DNA of 32,785 bases from Dehalococcoidia bacterium (GCA_030634425.1 DAOWAU010000001.1:1-32785), one strand, 5' to 3'; shown: positions 15,350 through 23,878, counted from the first letter of the stretch. Numbers and translations are program-made. Notes: generated from the letters alone by a model not told the origin.

Positions 15350-16117
15350 ATGCTTAACACAGAGGTTACTCTTGAGGTAGAAGGCTTGAAGATTTCGGGT
15401 CAGCTCTATCTGCCGGGTAGAGGTGACCATCCTCCATACCCCACAGTTTGCGTTTGTCACGGTATCCCGGCTAAGCGCCCTGACCCTAATAATGATAGGG
15501 GTTATCATCTGCTGGCGGAAAGGATTTGCCGTGAGGGCTTGGCGGTATTGACTTTTAATTTCAGGGGGGCTGGGACTAGTGAGGGCAACCTTGACCTTTC
15601 AGGATGGATTAGGGACCTGAAGGCAGGCATTGATTATTTATGGGCTTTGCCTGAGGTAGATAGAACTCACCTGTCACTGCTTGGCTTCAGCGCGGGGGCG
15701 GCTGTCTCAATATGTGTGGCGGCACAAGATAACAGGGTGTCATCTGTTGCCTCCTGTGCCTGCCCAGCAGAATTTACCTCCCTTATTGAGGCTGATGACC
15801 TACAGTCTGTTATCAACCACTTTCGCGATATTGGTGCCATTAGGGATAAGGATTTTCCTCCTTCTGTGGAAGACTGGGTTGGTGGCTTCAAGTTGGTTAA
15901 CCCTGTTAGCTATGTAGCTGAGATTGCCCCCAGGCCTTTATTACTGGTGCATGGCAATAAGGACGAGGTGGTGGATGTGGGCCATGCCTATAAGCTATAT
16001 GCTAGGGCGGGGGAGCCTAAGCAGGTAATCATATTTGATGGAGCGGGACACAGGCTGAGACGGAATGACAGGGCAATGGCTATTATTATTGACTGGCTGA
16101 AATCGCAGTCGGTGTAA
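15350..16117 (+). CDS. Alpha/beta-hydrolase (dienelactone-hydrolase-like serine hydrolase)
   Basis: A serine hydrolase of the alpha/beta fold, 255 residues from ATG 15350; the frame is open from TTG 15278. The nucleophile elbow is GFSAG (Ser), the acid is in HGNKDEVVD, and the base in GAGHRLR. The oxyanion region is VCHGIPAKRPDP, and FNFRGAGTSEGN precedes the elbow. The N-terminal sequence lacks a signal peptide, so it is probably cytoplasmic. The substrate cannot be told from sequence; such proteins act on esters, lactones or acylated compounds. It stands as a single gene upstream of purF, which has its own promoter. Confidence 0.85.
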   Translation: MLNTEVTLEVEGLKISGQLYLPGRGDHPPYPTVCVCHGIPAKRPDPNNDRGYHLLAERICREGLAVLTFNFRGAGTSEGNLDLSGWIRDLKAGIDYLWALPEVDRTHLSLLGFSAGAAVSICVAAQDNRVSSVASCACPAEFTSLIEADDLQSVINHFRDIGAIRDKDFPPSVEDWVGGFKLVNPVSYVAEIAPRPLLLVHGNKDEVVDVGHAYKLYARAGEPKQVIIFDGAGHRLRRNDRAMAIIIDWLKSQSV

Positions 16118-16118
16118 A

Positions 16119-16148
16119 TTGACCCTTAACCAGAAAATAGTTTATAAT
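16119..16148 (+). promoter_or_regulatory. Promoter of the purF gene run
   Basis: TTGACC at 16119-16124 and TATAAT at 16143-16148, separated by 18 bases, in the 74-base gap between the hydrolase and purF. Confidence 0.65.
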
Positions 16149-16191
16149 TAATACGTAAGGTTAGTCGAGGCAAATTAAGAGGCAGATAAAG

Positions 16192-17586
16192 TTGCACGAG
16201 TCTTGTGGCGTTTGTGGCGTTTATGCCCCTGATGAGGATGTAGCCCGACTTACCTTTTTTGCTTTATTTGCCCTTCAGCATCGCGGTCAAGAGAGTGCCG
16301 GTATTGCTACCACCGATGGTAGCAATCTCCAGGTTTACGCTAAGATGGGTCTGGTATCCCAGGTGTTCAGTGAGAGGTCGTTGAGCCAGCTCACCGGGGA
16401 TATTGCCATCGGCCATAACCGCTACTCCACCAGAGGTTCCAGTCGGGCAATTAATGTCCAGCCTGTTACAGTGGGCAAGGGCTCAGATACTATTGCCATA
16501 GCCCATAATGGGAACATCATTAATGCTGAGCACCTCTATGGTGAACTCTGTGACCAGGGTTATACTTTCAAGACCTCCACCGATACCGAGGTTATTGCCA
16601 ACCTCATTCTCTCTTCCCCTCAGAAAGAGTGGGTTGACAGGATAAGGTATGCTATGCATCGCCTGCAGGGGGCATATTCTCTAACCATCATGACCAAGCA
16701 TAATTTGTTTGCCGTTCGTGGCCCTTTTGGTGTGCGTCCATTATGCCTGGGGACTGTTAATAACGGTTGGGTGGTAGCTTCAGAAAGCTGTGCTCTTGAC
16801 CATATTGGAGCCAGCTTTGTCAGGGAGGTCGAACCGGGCGAGATAGTTTCTATTAGTGATAACGGGCTTGAGAGCTATCGTGGGGGGGCAAGCAGAAGGG
16901 CACTGTGCATTTTTGAGTATATCTACTTTGCTCGCCCCGATAGCGTGATTGACGGACGGCTTCTCTACGAGGCGCGACAGGCGATGGGGAGAGGGCTGGC
17001 TGAGGAATACCCGATAGGTGCTGATTTGGTTATGGGTGTACCTGATTCAGCTACAGCTGCTGGTGTCGGTTATGCCTTCAAATCAGGGATACCTTTAGTC
17101 GAGGGATTAATCAAGAACCGCTATGTAGGGCGTACCTTTATTGAACCCCATCAGCGGCTCAGGGACCTTGGCGTTAAGCTAAAGTTTAATCCCCTCTCCC
17201 ACGTGCTGGACGGCAAGCGGATGGTGGTGATCGATGATAGCATTGTTCGCGGAACCACTACTCCTCAGGTACTAAGGTTGCTGAGGAAGGCGGGGGCTAA
17301 AGAGGTGCACATGCGTATTTGTGCTCCCCCCATCCGCTATCCCTGTTTCTTTGGTGTGGACATGGCTACTCGGCGGGAGCTAATTGCCGCCCGAAAAACT
17401 GTTCCTGAGATTAAGGACTTTATTGGCGCTGATTCATTGGGTTATTTGAGCATTGATGGGCTGATTAAAGCTGTGGCTTTGCCTAAGGATATCTTTTGCC
17501 TGGCTTGTTTCACCGGTAACTACCCCCTACCGGTTCAGCTTGAGATGGATAAGCTGGCACTGGAGACTACGTCGACCGGTCGGTAA
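16192..17586 (+). CDS. purF: Amidophosphoribosyltransferase PurF, [4Fe-4S] type
   Basis: First committed step of purine synthesis: glutamine plus PRPP to phosphoribosylamine. The N-terminal nucleophile glutaminase has C5 (ESCGVCGVY), so maturation would remove only MHES. Blocks seen are HRGQESAGI, GHNRYSTRGSS, AHNGNIIN and STDTEVIANLI. The PRPP site is VVIDDSIVRGTT. The cysteines of the [4Fe-4S] form are present (ALCIFEY, RYPCFFGVDM, FCLACFTGNYP), as in the B. subtilis class, which suits an anaerobe. TTG start. First of the purF-purM-purH run. Confidence 0.96.
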   Translation: MHESCGVCGVYAPDEDVARLTFFALFALQHRGQESAGIATTDGSNLQVYAKMGLVSQVFSERSLSQLTGDIAIGHNRYSTRGSSRAINVQPVTVGKGSDTIAIAHNGNIINAEHLYGELCDQGYTFKTSTDTEVIANLILSSPQKEWVDRIRYAMHRLQGAYSLTIMTKHNLFAVRGPFGVRPLCLGTVNNGWVVASESCALDHIGASFVREVEPGEIVSISDNGLESYRGGASRRALCIFEYIYFARPDSVIDGRLLYEARQAMGRGLAEEYPIGADLVMGVPDSATAAGVGYAFKSGIPLVEGLIKNRYVGRTFIEPHQRLRDLGVKLKFNPLSHVLDGKRMVVIDDSIVRGTTTPQVLRLLRKAGAKEVHMRICAPPIRYPCFFGVDMATRRELIAARKTVPEIKDFIGADSLGYLSIDGLIKAVALPKDIFCLACFTGNYPLPVQLEMDKLALETTSTGR

Positions 17587-17635
17587 GCTCCCCTTTGGTG
17601 TAAAGTAACGTTAAATTAATTCTGCTTGGGAGGTA

Positions 17636-18649
17636 GTGTCAATTAAAGAGACCTATGCTGCGGCTGGCGTTGATATTGATGTCGCTGCTAAAGCCAAAGA
17701 GCTGATTGGAAAGCATGCCCGAACTACCCTCCGCCCTGAGGTGTTGGGCGGCATCGGGTTCTTTGGCGGGCTTTTTGAGTTTAAAGGCTATCAACAGCCG
17801 GTTCTGGTCTCCAGTGTTGATGGCGTCGGCACCAAGCTGAAGCTCGCCTCAGTTTTAGACAAACACGATACTATCGGCATGGATATCGTTAATCACTGCG
17901 TCGATGACATACTTACCTGCGGCGCTGAGCCGCTCTTCTTTCTGGACTACATTGCTATGGGCAAGCTGGTGCCGGAGCAGGTGGGGGCTATTGCCCAGGG
18001 TTTAGCCCGTGCTTGTGGTGAGGTTGGCTGTGCCCTTATCGGTGGCGAAACGGCAGAGATGCCTGGACTATATACCGGGGAGGATTATGACCTGGTGGGT
18101 TTTATCATTGGTGTGGTGGAGAAGGAGAAGATTATCGCGGGGAGGACGATTGCCGCTGGCGATACCATTATTGGCTTGCCATCAAGTGGATTACATACCA
18201 ATGGTTATTCTCTGGTAAGGAAGATTTTTGGCGAGACCAAATCGGCGCTAGGTGCTCGTTACCCTGAGCTGGGTCGGACTCTGGGTGAAGAGCTCCTGGA
18301 GCCCCATCGTTGCTACTACCATCAGTTGAAGCCGTTGCTGCCGCTGATTAAAGGGATGGCACATATCACCGGCGGGGGGTTGGTTGGTAATGTGCCCCGG
18401 GTATTGCCTCAGGGTTTGATGGTACAATTCCACGCTAAGGCGTGGACCGTTCCCCCTATTTTCCAGCTTATCCAGCAGCGGGGCAATGTCGCTCGAGATG
18501 AGATGTATCGGGTGTTTAATATGGGCATCGGAATGGTGCTCATTTGCTTACCTGACGCTGTTCGCCAGCTCGAAAAACAATTGCCCGAGGCTAAGGTTAT
18601 TGGCGAGGTGAGAGAGCAGGCAGGGAAGGCAAGGGTAATTATTAAGTAG
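17636..18649 (+). CDS. purM: Phosphoribosylformylglycinamidine cyclo-ligase PurM
   Basis: PurM (AIR synthetase) closes the imidazole ring using ATP. The 337-residue product shows TYAAAGVDID, the SSVDGVGTKLKLA nucleotide-binding block, NHCVDDILTCGAEPLFFLDYIA, IGGETAEMPG, GLPSSGLHTNGYSLVRK and HITGGGLVGNVPRV. The start is slightly unusual: GTG 17636 lies only 2 bases after GGGAGG (17628-17633), while an ATT at 17642 lies 8 bases after it. It is 49 bases after purF. A hairpin repeat separates it from purH. Confidence 0.95.
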   Translation: MSIKETYAAAGVDIDVAAKAKELIGKHARTTLRPEVLGGIGFFGGLFEFKGYQQPVLVSSVDGVGTKLKLASVLDKHDTIGMDIVNHCVDDILTCGAEPLFFLDYIAMGKLVPEQVGAIAQGLARACGEVGCALIGGETAEMPGLYTGEDYDLVGFIIGVVEKEKIIAGRTIAAGDTIIGLPSSGLHTNGYSLVRKIFGETKSALGARYPELGRTLGEELLEPHRCYYHQLKPLLPLIKGMAHITGGGLVGNVPRVLPQGLMVQFHAKAWTVPPIFQLIQQRGNVARDEMYRVFNMGIGMVLICLPDAVRQLEKQLPEAKVIGEVREQAGKARVIIK

Positions 18650-18673
18650 AGGTCATTTATGTAGGGGTGGTTT

Positions 18674-18748
18674 GAAGGGGCGAAGCCTCTTCAAGAACAC
18701 TCCCCCCTCTCCTTCAAAGGAGAGGGGGGATACAGCGGGTGAGGTTGA
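18674..18748. repeat. Two-hairpin repeat element, intergenic copy
   Basis: Hairpin A is GAAGGGGC (18674-18681), loop GAA, GCCTCTTC (18685-18692), with one mismatch. Hairpin B has perfect 14-base arms (18701-18714 and 18717-18730) made of C/T then A/G runs. A GGGTGAGG tail follows. The same A-then-B order occurs inside tilS. Confidence 0.65.
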
Positions 18749-18770
18749 AAATGAGGAAACGGAGGTATTT

Positions 18771-20315
18771 ATGCGAGCTATTATCAGCGTCTCTGACAAA
18801 ACGGGGGTAACCGACTTTGCCCAGGGATTAAGCCAATTGGGGTTTGAGATATTCAGTACCGGCGGCACCAAGAAAGCGCTGGCAGAAGCTGAGGTGCCGG
18901 TAAAGGGTGTCTCTGAGATTACTGGTTTTCCCGAGATTCTAGATGGCAGGGTAAAAACCCTGCACCCGGCGGTGCACGGTGGCTTGCTGGCTAAGCGCGA
19001 CCTGCCGGCTCATATGGCGGAGTTGGCTGAAAATAAGATTGAGGTTATCGACTTGGTGGCGGTTAATCTTTATCCCTTCGTCCAGACTGTAGCTAAAGCG
19101 GGGGTTACCCTTGATGATGCGCTGGAGAATATTGATATCGGAGGGCCAACCATGATTCGGGCGGCAGCCAAGAATTTTCCCAGTGTTGTTGTGGTGGTAG
19201 ACGCAGCCGATTACCAGCTAGTTCTGGAGAAATTGAAGGGGGGAGGCCTAGACCTGGCCGAGCGAAAAAGGCTGGCGCAGAAGGCTTTTCAGCATGTAGC
19301 TGTTTATGATACCGCTATCTCACAGTACCTGAGGCAGGATATGGAGGGCTTTCCTGATGAGATGACTATCGCCCTGAAGAAGCGCTTCGGACTTCGCTAT
19401 GGCGAGAACCCTCACCAGCAAGCTGCCTTCTATGCTGAGCAGGTGGTGGGGGCAAGGCAAGATACTGGTCTCACCTGGGCAAAGCAGCTGGGGGGCAAGG
19501 AGCTTTCCTTTAATAATATTCTGGATGCTGATGCTGCCTGGGGTGCGGCAACTGATTTTTCCGCACCTACTGTGGCTGTCATCAAGCATACCAACCCTTG
19601 TGGGCTGGCGAGTCACCATGATATTGTTGAAGCCTACCGGCGAGCTCTGAGTGGTGACCCGGTGGCTGCCTTCGGGGGCATTGTCGCTTCCAACAGGAAG
19701 GTCACCCTGGCTATGGCTGAGGAGATGAAATCGATGTTCTATGAGATAGTTATTGCCCCCGAATATGAGGCAAAGGCGCTGGAGTTATTAAAGGAGAAGA
19801 AGGATTTACGCATTTTGGTTGCCGAGCTACCGCCGGATTATGGCAAAGCCAGCGCCGGCTATCTTGACTTGCGTCGGGTGAAAGGGGGATTATTAGTCCA
19901 GGCCTCTGATTCCTTGCCTGAGGATAGTGTAACTTTGAAAACGGTGACCAAACGTGAGCCGACCCAAGCTGAAATAGCAGACCTGCTCTTTGCCTGGCGT
20001 GCCGTTAAGCATGTGAAGTCCAATGCTATTGTATTGGTGAAGGACAAGACGCTTTTAGGAATGGGGGCGGGACAGCCCAGCCGAATTGTCAGTGCTCGGG
20101 TTGCCAAGGAGAAGGCTGGAGAGAAAACAAAGGGTAGTGTTCTGGCTTCAGATGCTATGTTCCCCTTCCCTGATGTGGTAGAGGCGGCAGCTGCTGGTGG
20201 GGTAACGGCTATTATTCAGCCCGGCGGCTCGCTAAAAGACGAAGACTCTATCAAGGCGGCTGATAAGCACAATATAGCTATGGTTTTTACCGGGGTGAGG
20301 CATTTTAGGCATTAA
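18771..20315 (+). CDS. purH: Bifunctional AICAR transformylase / IMP cyclohydrolase PurH
   Basis: Last two steps of IMP synthesis. The N-terminal MGS-like cyclohydrolase domain (about residues 1-150) starts MRAIISVSDKTGV and has STGGTKKAL, TGFPEILDGRVKTLHP and NLYPF. The transformylase domain has RYGENPHQQAA, KHTNPCG, DPVAAFGGI, KSNAIVLVKD and GMGAGQPSR. At 514 residues it is of normal length. GGAGG at 18761-18765 selects ATG 18771, although the frame opens 99 bases upstream through the hairpin element. Third gene of the purine run. Confidence 0.97.
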   Translation: MRAIISVSDKTGVTDFAQGLSQLGFEIFSTGGTKKALAEAEVPVKGVSEITGFPEILDGRVKTLHPAVHGGLLAKRDLPAHMAELAENKIEVIDLVAVNLYPFVQTVAKAGVTLDDALENIDIGGPTMIRAAAKNFPSVVVVVDAADYQLVLEKLKGGGLDLAERKRLAQKAFQHVAVYDTAISQYLRQDMEGFPDEMTIALKKRFGLRYGENPHQQAAFYAEQVVGARQDTGLTWAKQLGGKELSFNNILDADAAWGAATDFSAPTVAVIKHTNPCGLASHHDIVEAYRRALSGDPVAAFGGIVASNRKVTLAMAEEMKSMFYEIVIAPEYEAKALELLKEKKDLRILVAELPPDYGKASAGYLDLRRVKGGLLVQASDSLPEDSVTLKTVTKREPTQAEIADLLFAWRAVKHVKSNAIVLVKDKTLLGMGAGQPSRIVSARVAKEKAGEKTKGSVLASDAMFPFPDVVEAAAAGGVTAIIQPGGSLKDEDSIKAADKHNIAMVFTGVRHFRH

Positions 20316-20337
20316 TGGCTAAGCCGGGAGGAGGGCT

Positions 20338-21867
20338 ATGGCTAAAGCAGTTTTAGTAGTAGACATGGTTAGGGGTTTCCTGGAGGAGGGTTACCCTCTG
20401 TATTGCGGGGCTCGAGTCCGTCGCATCATCCCCAATATTAAAGCTCTTCTGGAGCAGGAGATTGGCCAAGGGTCTAAGGTATTCTTCCTTTGTGACCGTC
20501 ACACCCCTGATGACCCGGAGTTCAAAATATTTTCTCCCCATTGCCTTGAGGGCACTGCCGAGGCGGAGGTCATTCCAGAGTTGGCCCAGTACCAGGGTGA
20601 GGTAATACCTAAAGGGCATTACAGCGCCTTTTTTGATTCCCTCCTTGACCAGAAGCTGAGCCGGCTTAAGCCGGAGAGGCTGATTGTTTGTGGGGTGTGT
20701 ACCGATATTTGTGTGTTGCATACCGTGGCTGATGCCAGGAACCGTGGTTATGAGGTGGAGGTGCCTGTGGATTGCGTAGCTGCCTTTAGTGACAAGGCGC
20801 ACCACTTTGCCCTGGAGCATATGGAGAAGGCTCTGGGGGCGAAGTTAACCACCTTTAGGGTCAGTCGGGTTAAACCACCGAAATTTGAACCGTCTGAGGC
20901 TGTCCTCTCCGGGGAGACGGCTGATATCTACTTTGCCCGCACTGTAGATATATTGCGGCGCGAGGGGCTAAACCCGGTAGCTACTATGGAGGTATTCTGT
21001 AGCCGAGCCGGGTTGCTCTGTGGGATGGAGGAGGTCAAGGCACTCCTTTCCCATGTTCTGCCTGAGGGTAATCGTGAGGTATGGGCACTGGCTGAGGGTG
21101 AGACCATGGCACGAAAGGAGGTGGTATTGCGCATAACCGCCCCTTATCGGAGCTACGGACTGTATGAAACAGCCATAGATGGTATTCTGGGTCAGTCCAG
21201 TGGCTGGGCTACAGCGGTTAGGGAGTGTGTTGAAGCGGCCCAGGGAATACCTGTCATCAGCTTTGGTGCCCGTCATATTCACCCCTCAATAGCTGGGGTA
21301 ATGGACTATGCTGCTATTATCGGCGGTTGCGTTGGTTGTTCCAGCATAATTGGTGCTGAATTAGCTGGCGTTGACCCAATGGGAACTATGCCCCATGCCC
21401 TGATTATAATTATGGGTGATACGGTTAAAGCTACCATAGCTTTTGATAAACATATGCCGGCTGATGTGCCCAGGGTATCTCTGGTTGATACCTTTAAGGA
21501 TGAGCCCGAAGAGAGCCTGCGGGTGGCTGAGGCACTGGGGGAGAAGCTGGATAGTGTCCGACTTGATACCCCCGGCGAGCGGGGTAGGGTTACTTCCTCT
21601 CTGGTCAAAGAGGTGAGAGCCAGACTGGATTTGGCTGGCTTCAACAAGGTAAAGATTTTTGTTAGCGGCGGTATTGACCCTGAGCGCATAACCTACTTTA
21701 TCGAGAGTGGGGCTCCAGTTGATGGATTTGGCGTCGGTAGCTATATCACCGGGACTAAGCCGATAGACTTTACCGCTGACCTCCACGAGGTAGAGGGTAA
21801 GCCGGTAGCCAAGCGGGGCAGAATCCCCGGCATTACCCCCAATCCCAGGTTGAAGAGGGTAATGTAA
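20338..21867 (+). CDS. Fused nicotinamidase - nicotinate phosphoribosyltransferase
   Basis: A 509-residue two-domain protein for NAD salvage. Residues 1 to about 180 form an isochorismatase-fold nicotinamidase: D9 (VVDMVRGF), K92 (IPKGHYSAF) and C125 (GVCTDICVLHT) make the triad, with D53 and H55 as likely metal ligands. Residues from about 190 resemble nicotinate phosphoribosyltransferase of the archaeal-type group: TMEVFCSRAG, GARHIHPSIAGVMDYAA, MGTMPHALIII and FVSGGIDPERI. It should take nicotinamide to nicotinate and on to nicotinate mononucleotide in one chain. It has an ATG preceded by GGGAGGAGGG and follows purH by 22 bases, probably in the same transcript. Confidence 0.88.
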   Translation: MAKAVLVVDMVRGFLEEGYPLYCGARVRRIIPNIKALLEQEIGQGSKVFFLCDRHTPDDPEFKIFSPHCLEGTAEAEVIPELAQYQGEVIPKGHYSAFFDSLLDQKLSRLKPERLIVCGVCTDICVLHTVADARNRGYEVEVPVDCVAAFSDKAHHFALEHMEKALGAKLTTFRVSRVKPPKFEPSEAVLSGETADIYFARTVDILRREGLNPVATMEVFCSRAGLLCGMEEVKALLSHVLPEGNREVWALAEGETMARKEVVLRITAPYRSYGLYETAIDGILGQSSGWATAVRECVEAAQGIPVISFGARHIHPSIAGVMDYAAIIGGCVGCSSIIGAELAGVDPMGTMPHALIIIMGDTVKATIAFDKHMPADVPRVSLVDTFKDEPEESLRVAEALGEKLDSVRLDTPGERGRVTSSLVKEVRARLDLAGFNKVKIFVSGGIDPERITYFIESGAPVDGFGVGSYITGTKPIDFTADLHEVEGKPVAKRGRIPGITPNPRLKRVM

Positions 21868-21907
21868 GAATTTTTCCCCCTTCCCTCCTTAGATTTCATC
21901 AAAAGAC

Positions 21908-21936
21908 TTGATAGGTAACAAAATTTAGTGTATACT
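21908..21936 (+). promoter_or_regulatory. Promoter of the AbrB-like regulator / arsM operon
   Basis: TTGATA at 21908-21913, a 17-base spacer, and TATACT at 21931-21936. The -10 box is part of the first operator half-site. Confidence 0.65.
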
Positions 21937-21965
21937 GAATTATCAGTATAATCCAAGTATACTGA
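21931..21965. promoter_or_regulatory. TATACTGA operator, palindrome plus third copy
   Basis: TATACTGA (21931-21938), four bases, TCAGTATA (21943-21950) is a perfect inverted repeat; a third TATACTGA lies at 21958-21965. It overlaps the -10 box and the transcription start, so a bound protein should repress. Confidence 0.6.
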
Positions 21966-21991
21966 CATTATTTGTGGAGAGAGGTAAGGCC

Positions 21992-22246
21992 ATGGCTGAG
22001 AAGAGTAAACAGGAAAGCATGGGGCGTTGCAACGTTAATGCCATCATCACCATTGATAGTAGAGGGCAGATAGTCCTTCCCAAGGAGGTGAGAGAGAAAG
22101 CTGGAGTGAGAGCTGGTGACAAATTCACGGTGATAAGTTGTGAATCAGAGGGCAAGGTGTGCTGTATCACACTGGTCAAGGCTGATGACTTTGCCGAGAT
22201 GGTAAAGGGCATGCTTGGTCCAATGATGAAAGGGATCACGCAGTAA
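21992..22246 (+). CDS. AbrB/SpoVT-type DNA-binding regulator
   Basis: A small swapped-hairpin AbrB-type transcription factor, 84 residues from ATG 21992 (GAGGT six bases upstream; GTG 21974 is in frame but less likely). The domain is AIITIDSRGQIVLPKEVREKAGVRAGDKFTVI. It has four cysteines (GRC, SC, VCC), which could bind a thiophilic metal or metalloid. The C-terminal part after about residue 65 is a short helix-like tail. It directly precedes arsM and follows a palindromic operator, so autoregulation of an arsenic-responsive operon is the natural inference. The inducer is not shown by the sequence. Confidence 0.85.
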   Translation: MAEKSKQESMGRCNVNAIITIDSRGQIVLPKEVREKAGVRAGDKFTVISCESEGKVCCITLVKADDFAEMVKGMLGPMMKGITQ

Positions 22247-22263
22247 TCAAAAGGGGTGTTGGA

Positions 22264-23091
22264 ATGAAAGAATCGGAAATAAAGAAAAAGGTAAGAGAAG
22301 GCTATGCCGAGATAGCCAAAAAAGAGCGTTCTTGCTGTGCTCCGACCAGCTCCTGTGGCAGCGCTGACCTGGCGCAGACTGTCAGCAAGAATATAGGCTA
22401 CACCGATGAGGAGCTCGGCTCTGTCCCCGAGGGGGCTAATCTTGGTCTTGGCTGTGGCAATCCTGTTGCCCTGGCATCTCTGGCGGAAGGAGAAACTGTC
22501 CTTGACCTCGGCTCAGGTGCTGGCTTTGATTGTTTCCTGGCAGCGAACAGGGTGGGTAAGACGGGGAGAGTCATCGGGGTTGATATGACTCCAGAGATGA
22601 TTGAGAAAGCCAGAGCCAATGCTCAGAAGAGCGACTACCAGAATGTGGAATTCAGGCTGGGAGAGATTGAGAATATACCAGCCGCCGATAATTCCGTTGA
22701 TGTGGTCATTTCCAACTGTGTTATTAACCTCTCACCCGACAAGGGGAGGGTTTTTCAGGAGATGTTTCGGGTGCTAAAACCCGGCGGCAGGCTGATGGTA
22801 TCGGACATTGTCCTGCTGAAAGAGCTTCCCGATTTCATAAAAGACTCCATCGCCGCCTATGTCGGCTGCATTTCCGGTGCCCTGATGAAAGACGATTACA
22901 TTGAAGCGATAGGGAAGGCTGGTTTTCAAAAGGTCAAGATAATTGATGAAGCACCCTTCCCCATTGATTGCATAGCCAACGACCCCACAGCAAAAGCGAT
23001 TATCAAAGAGATGAACATCCCGCCGGATGAGATAAAAGATATCACCAACTCGGTTCTCAGTATAAAGGTCCAGGGGATAAAGCCAGAGTAA
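22264..23091 (+). CDS. arsM: Arsenite S-adenosylmethionine methyltransferase
   Basis: ArsM methylates As(III) using S-adenosylmethionine, giving methylated and volatile arsenicals. The 275-residue protein has the SAM-binding VLDLGSGAGFDCFLAA at about 79-94, and the arsenic-binding cysteines at the positions expected for the family: C24/C25 or C31 near the N-terminus, C64 (GLGCGNP), C152 (SNCVINL) and C202 (YVGCISGAL). It follows the AbrB-like gene by 17 bases. Antimony or another metalloid as substrate cannot be excluded. Confidence 0.92.
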   Translation: MKESEIKKKVREGYAEIAKKERSCCAPTSSCGSADLAQTVSKNIGYTDEELGSVPEGANLGLGCGNPVALASLAEGETVLDLGSGAGFDCFLAANRVGKTGRVIGVDMTPEMIEKARANAQKSDYQNVEFRLGEIENIPAADNSVDVVISNCVINLSPDKGRVFQEMFRVLKPGGRLMVSDIVLLKELPDFIKDSIAAYVGCISGALMKDDYIEAIGKAGFQKVKIIDEAPFPIDCIANDPTAKAIIKEMNIPPDEIKDITNSVLSIKVQGIKPE

Positions 23092-23098
23092 ACTCAGC

Positions 23099-23878
23099 AT
23101 GGCAGAGTATACCGTCGGTTTCTTCCTGTCTTTTTTCGCCAACCCTAGCGCCTTGGGTATTGGTTTAGCTATAGCCTTTGGTGCTATCTGGCTCGCTCCC
23201 TACCGACCACCGCTCCGAAGCCGACCTAGGCTCTGGACGGTTTTTGTTGCCAGTGCTTTCTTGGCATTGGCGGCTGCTTCTTTTATCCAGATTCCTCTTC
23301 AATTGCTAGCCGGGCAAGCCCTGGGCAATTTCTGGAGCCAGGAAGTTCTCATGAGCCGGATTCTGCTTTTTGGGATACCGCAAATACTCCTCAGTGGACT
23401 GGTTCAGGAGGGGGCAAAATTAGTCCCCATAGTCTTCTACTGGCGGCGTGAGGGCAAAAAGCTTGACCCTAAGCTGGGGCTGGCTATCGGGGCTGTGGCT
23501 GGGGCAGGGTTTGGTATGTTTGAGGCGCAGTGGGCCCATAATATCATCTTTGCCTCTGGCTGGGGCTGGGAAGCGGTACAAAGTGGTGGTTTTATGGCAC
23601 TGGCTGGATTTTGGGAGAGGTTTTTTGTTGTCGCCGCCCACACTGCATTCTCGGCACTGGCTGGTTACGGACTGGCCAAGGGGAAGGGATGGCAGTTCTA
23701 TCTTATTGCCTCAAGCCTACATGCCCTGCTGAACTATAGTGCTGCTCTTTTGCAAGCGGGGACTCTCACCGTGATTCAACTGGAAATCTATGTTGCTGTT
23801 GTTGCCATGGCGGTTACAGGTTGGGCTCTCTGGCTTCGTCGGAGAGAGACAGCGACTTCGATTGAATCAGAAGATTAG
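23099..23878 (+). CDS. PrsW/YhfC-like putative intramembrane metalloprotease
   Basis: A 259-residue membrane protein with about seven hydrophobic segments. Motifs resemble the PrsW/YhfC/CPBP group: VQEGAKLVP (Glu and Lys in a membrane helix), GAGFGMFEA, AAHTAFSALAGYGLAKG and SSLHALLNYSA. In that group the Glu and His residues are thought to bind a metal. The ATG is 8 bases after the arsM stop, so it is probably the third gene of the same operon. Its 3' end overlaps tilS by 4 bases on the opposite strand. The fold assignment is reasonable; protease activity and any link to arsenic are unproven. Confidence 0.65.
   Translation: MAEYTVGFFLSFFANPSALGIGLAIAFGAIWLAPYRPPLRSRPRLWTVFVASAFLALAAASFIQIPLQLLAGQALGNFWSQEVLMSRILLFGIPQILLSGLVQEGAKLVPIVFYWRREGKKLDPKLGLAIGAVAGAGFGMFEAQWAHNIIFASGWGWEAVQSGGFMALAGFWERFFVVAAHTAFSALAGYGLAKGKGWQFYLIASSLHALLNYSAALLQAGTLTVIQLEIYVAVVAMAVTGWALWLRRRETATSIESED

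Noticed and set aside
21361..21786. A 141-codon minus-strand frame within the nicotinamidase-NAPRTase gene
   Set aside because: It is antisense to conserved NAPRTase motifs and shows no protein-family signature of its own.
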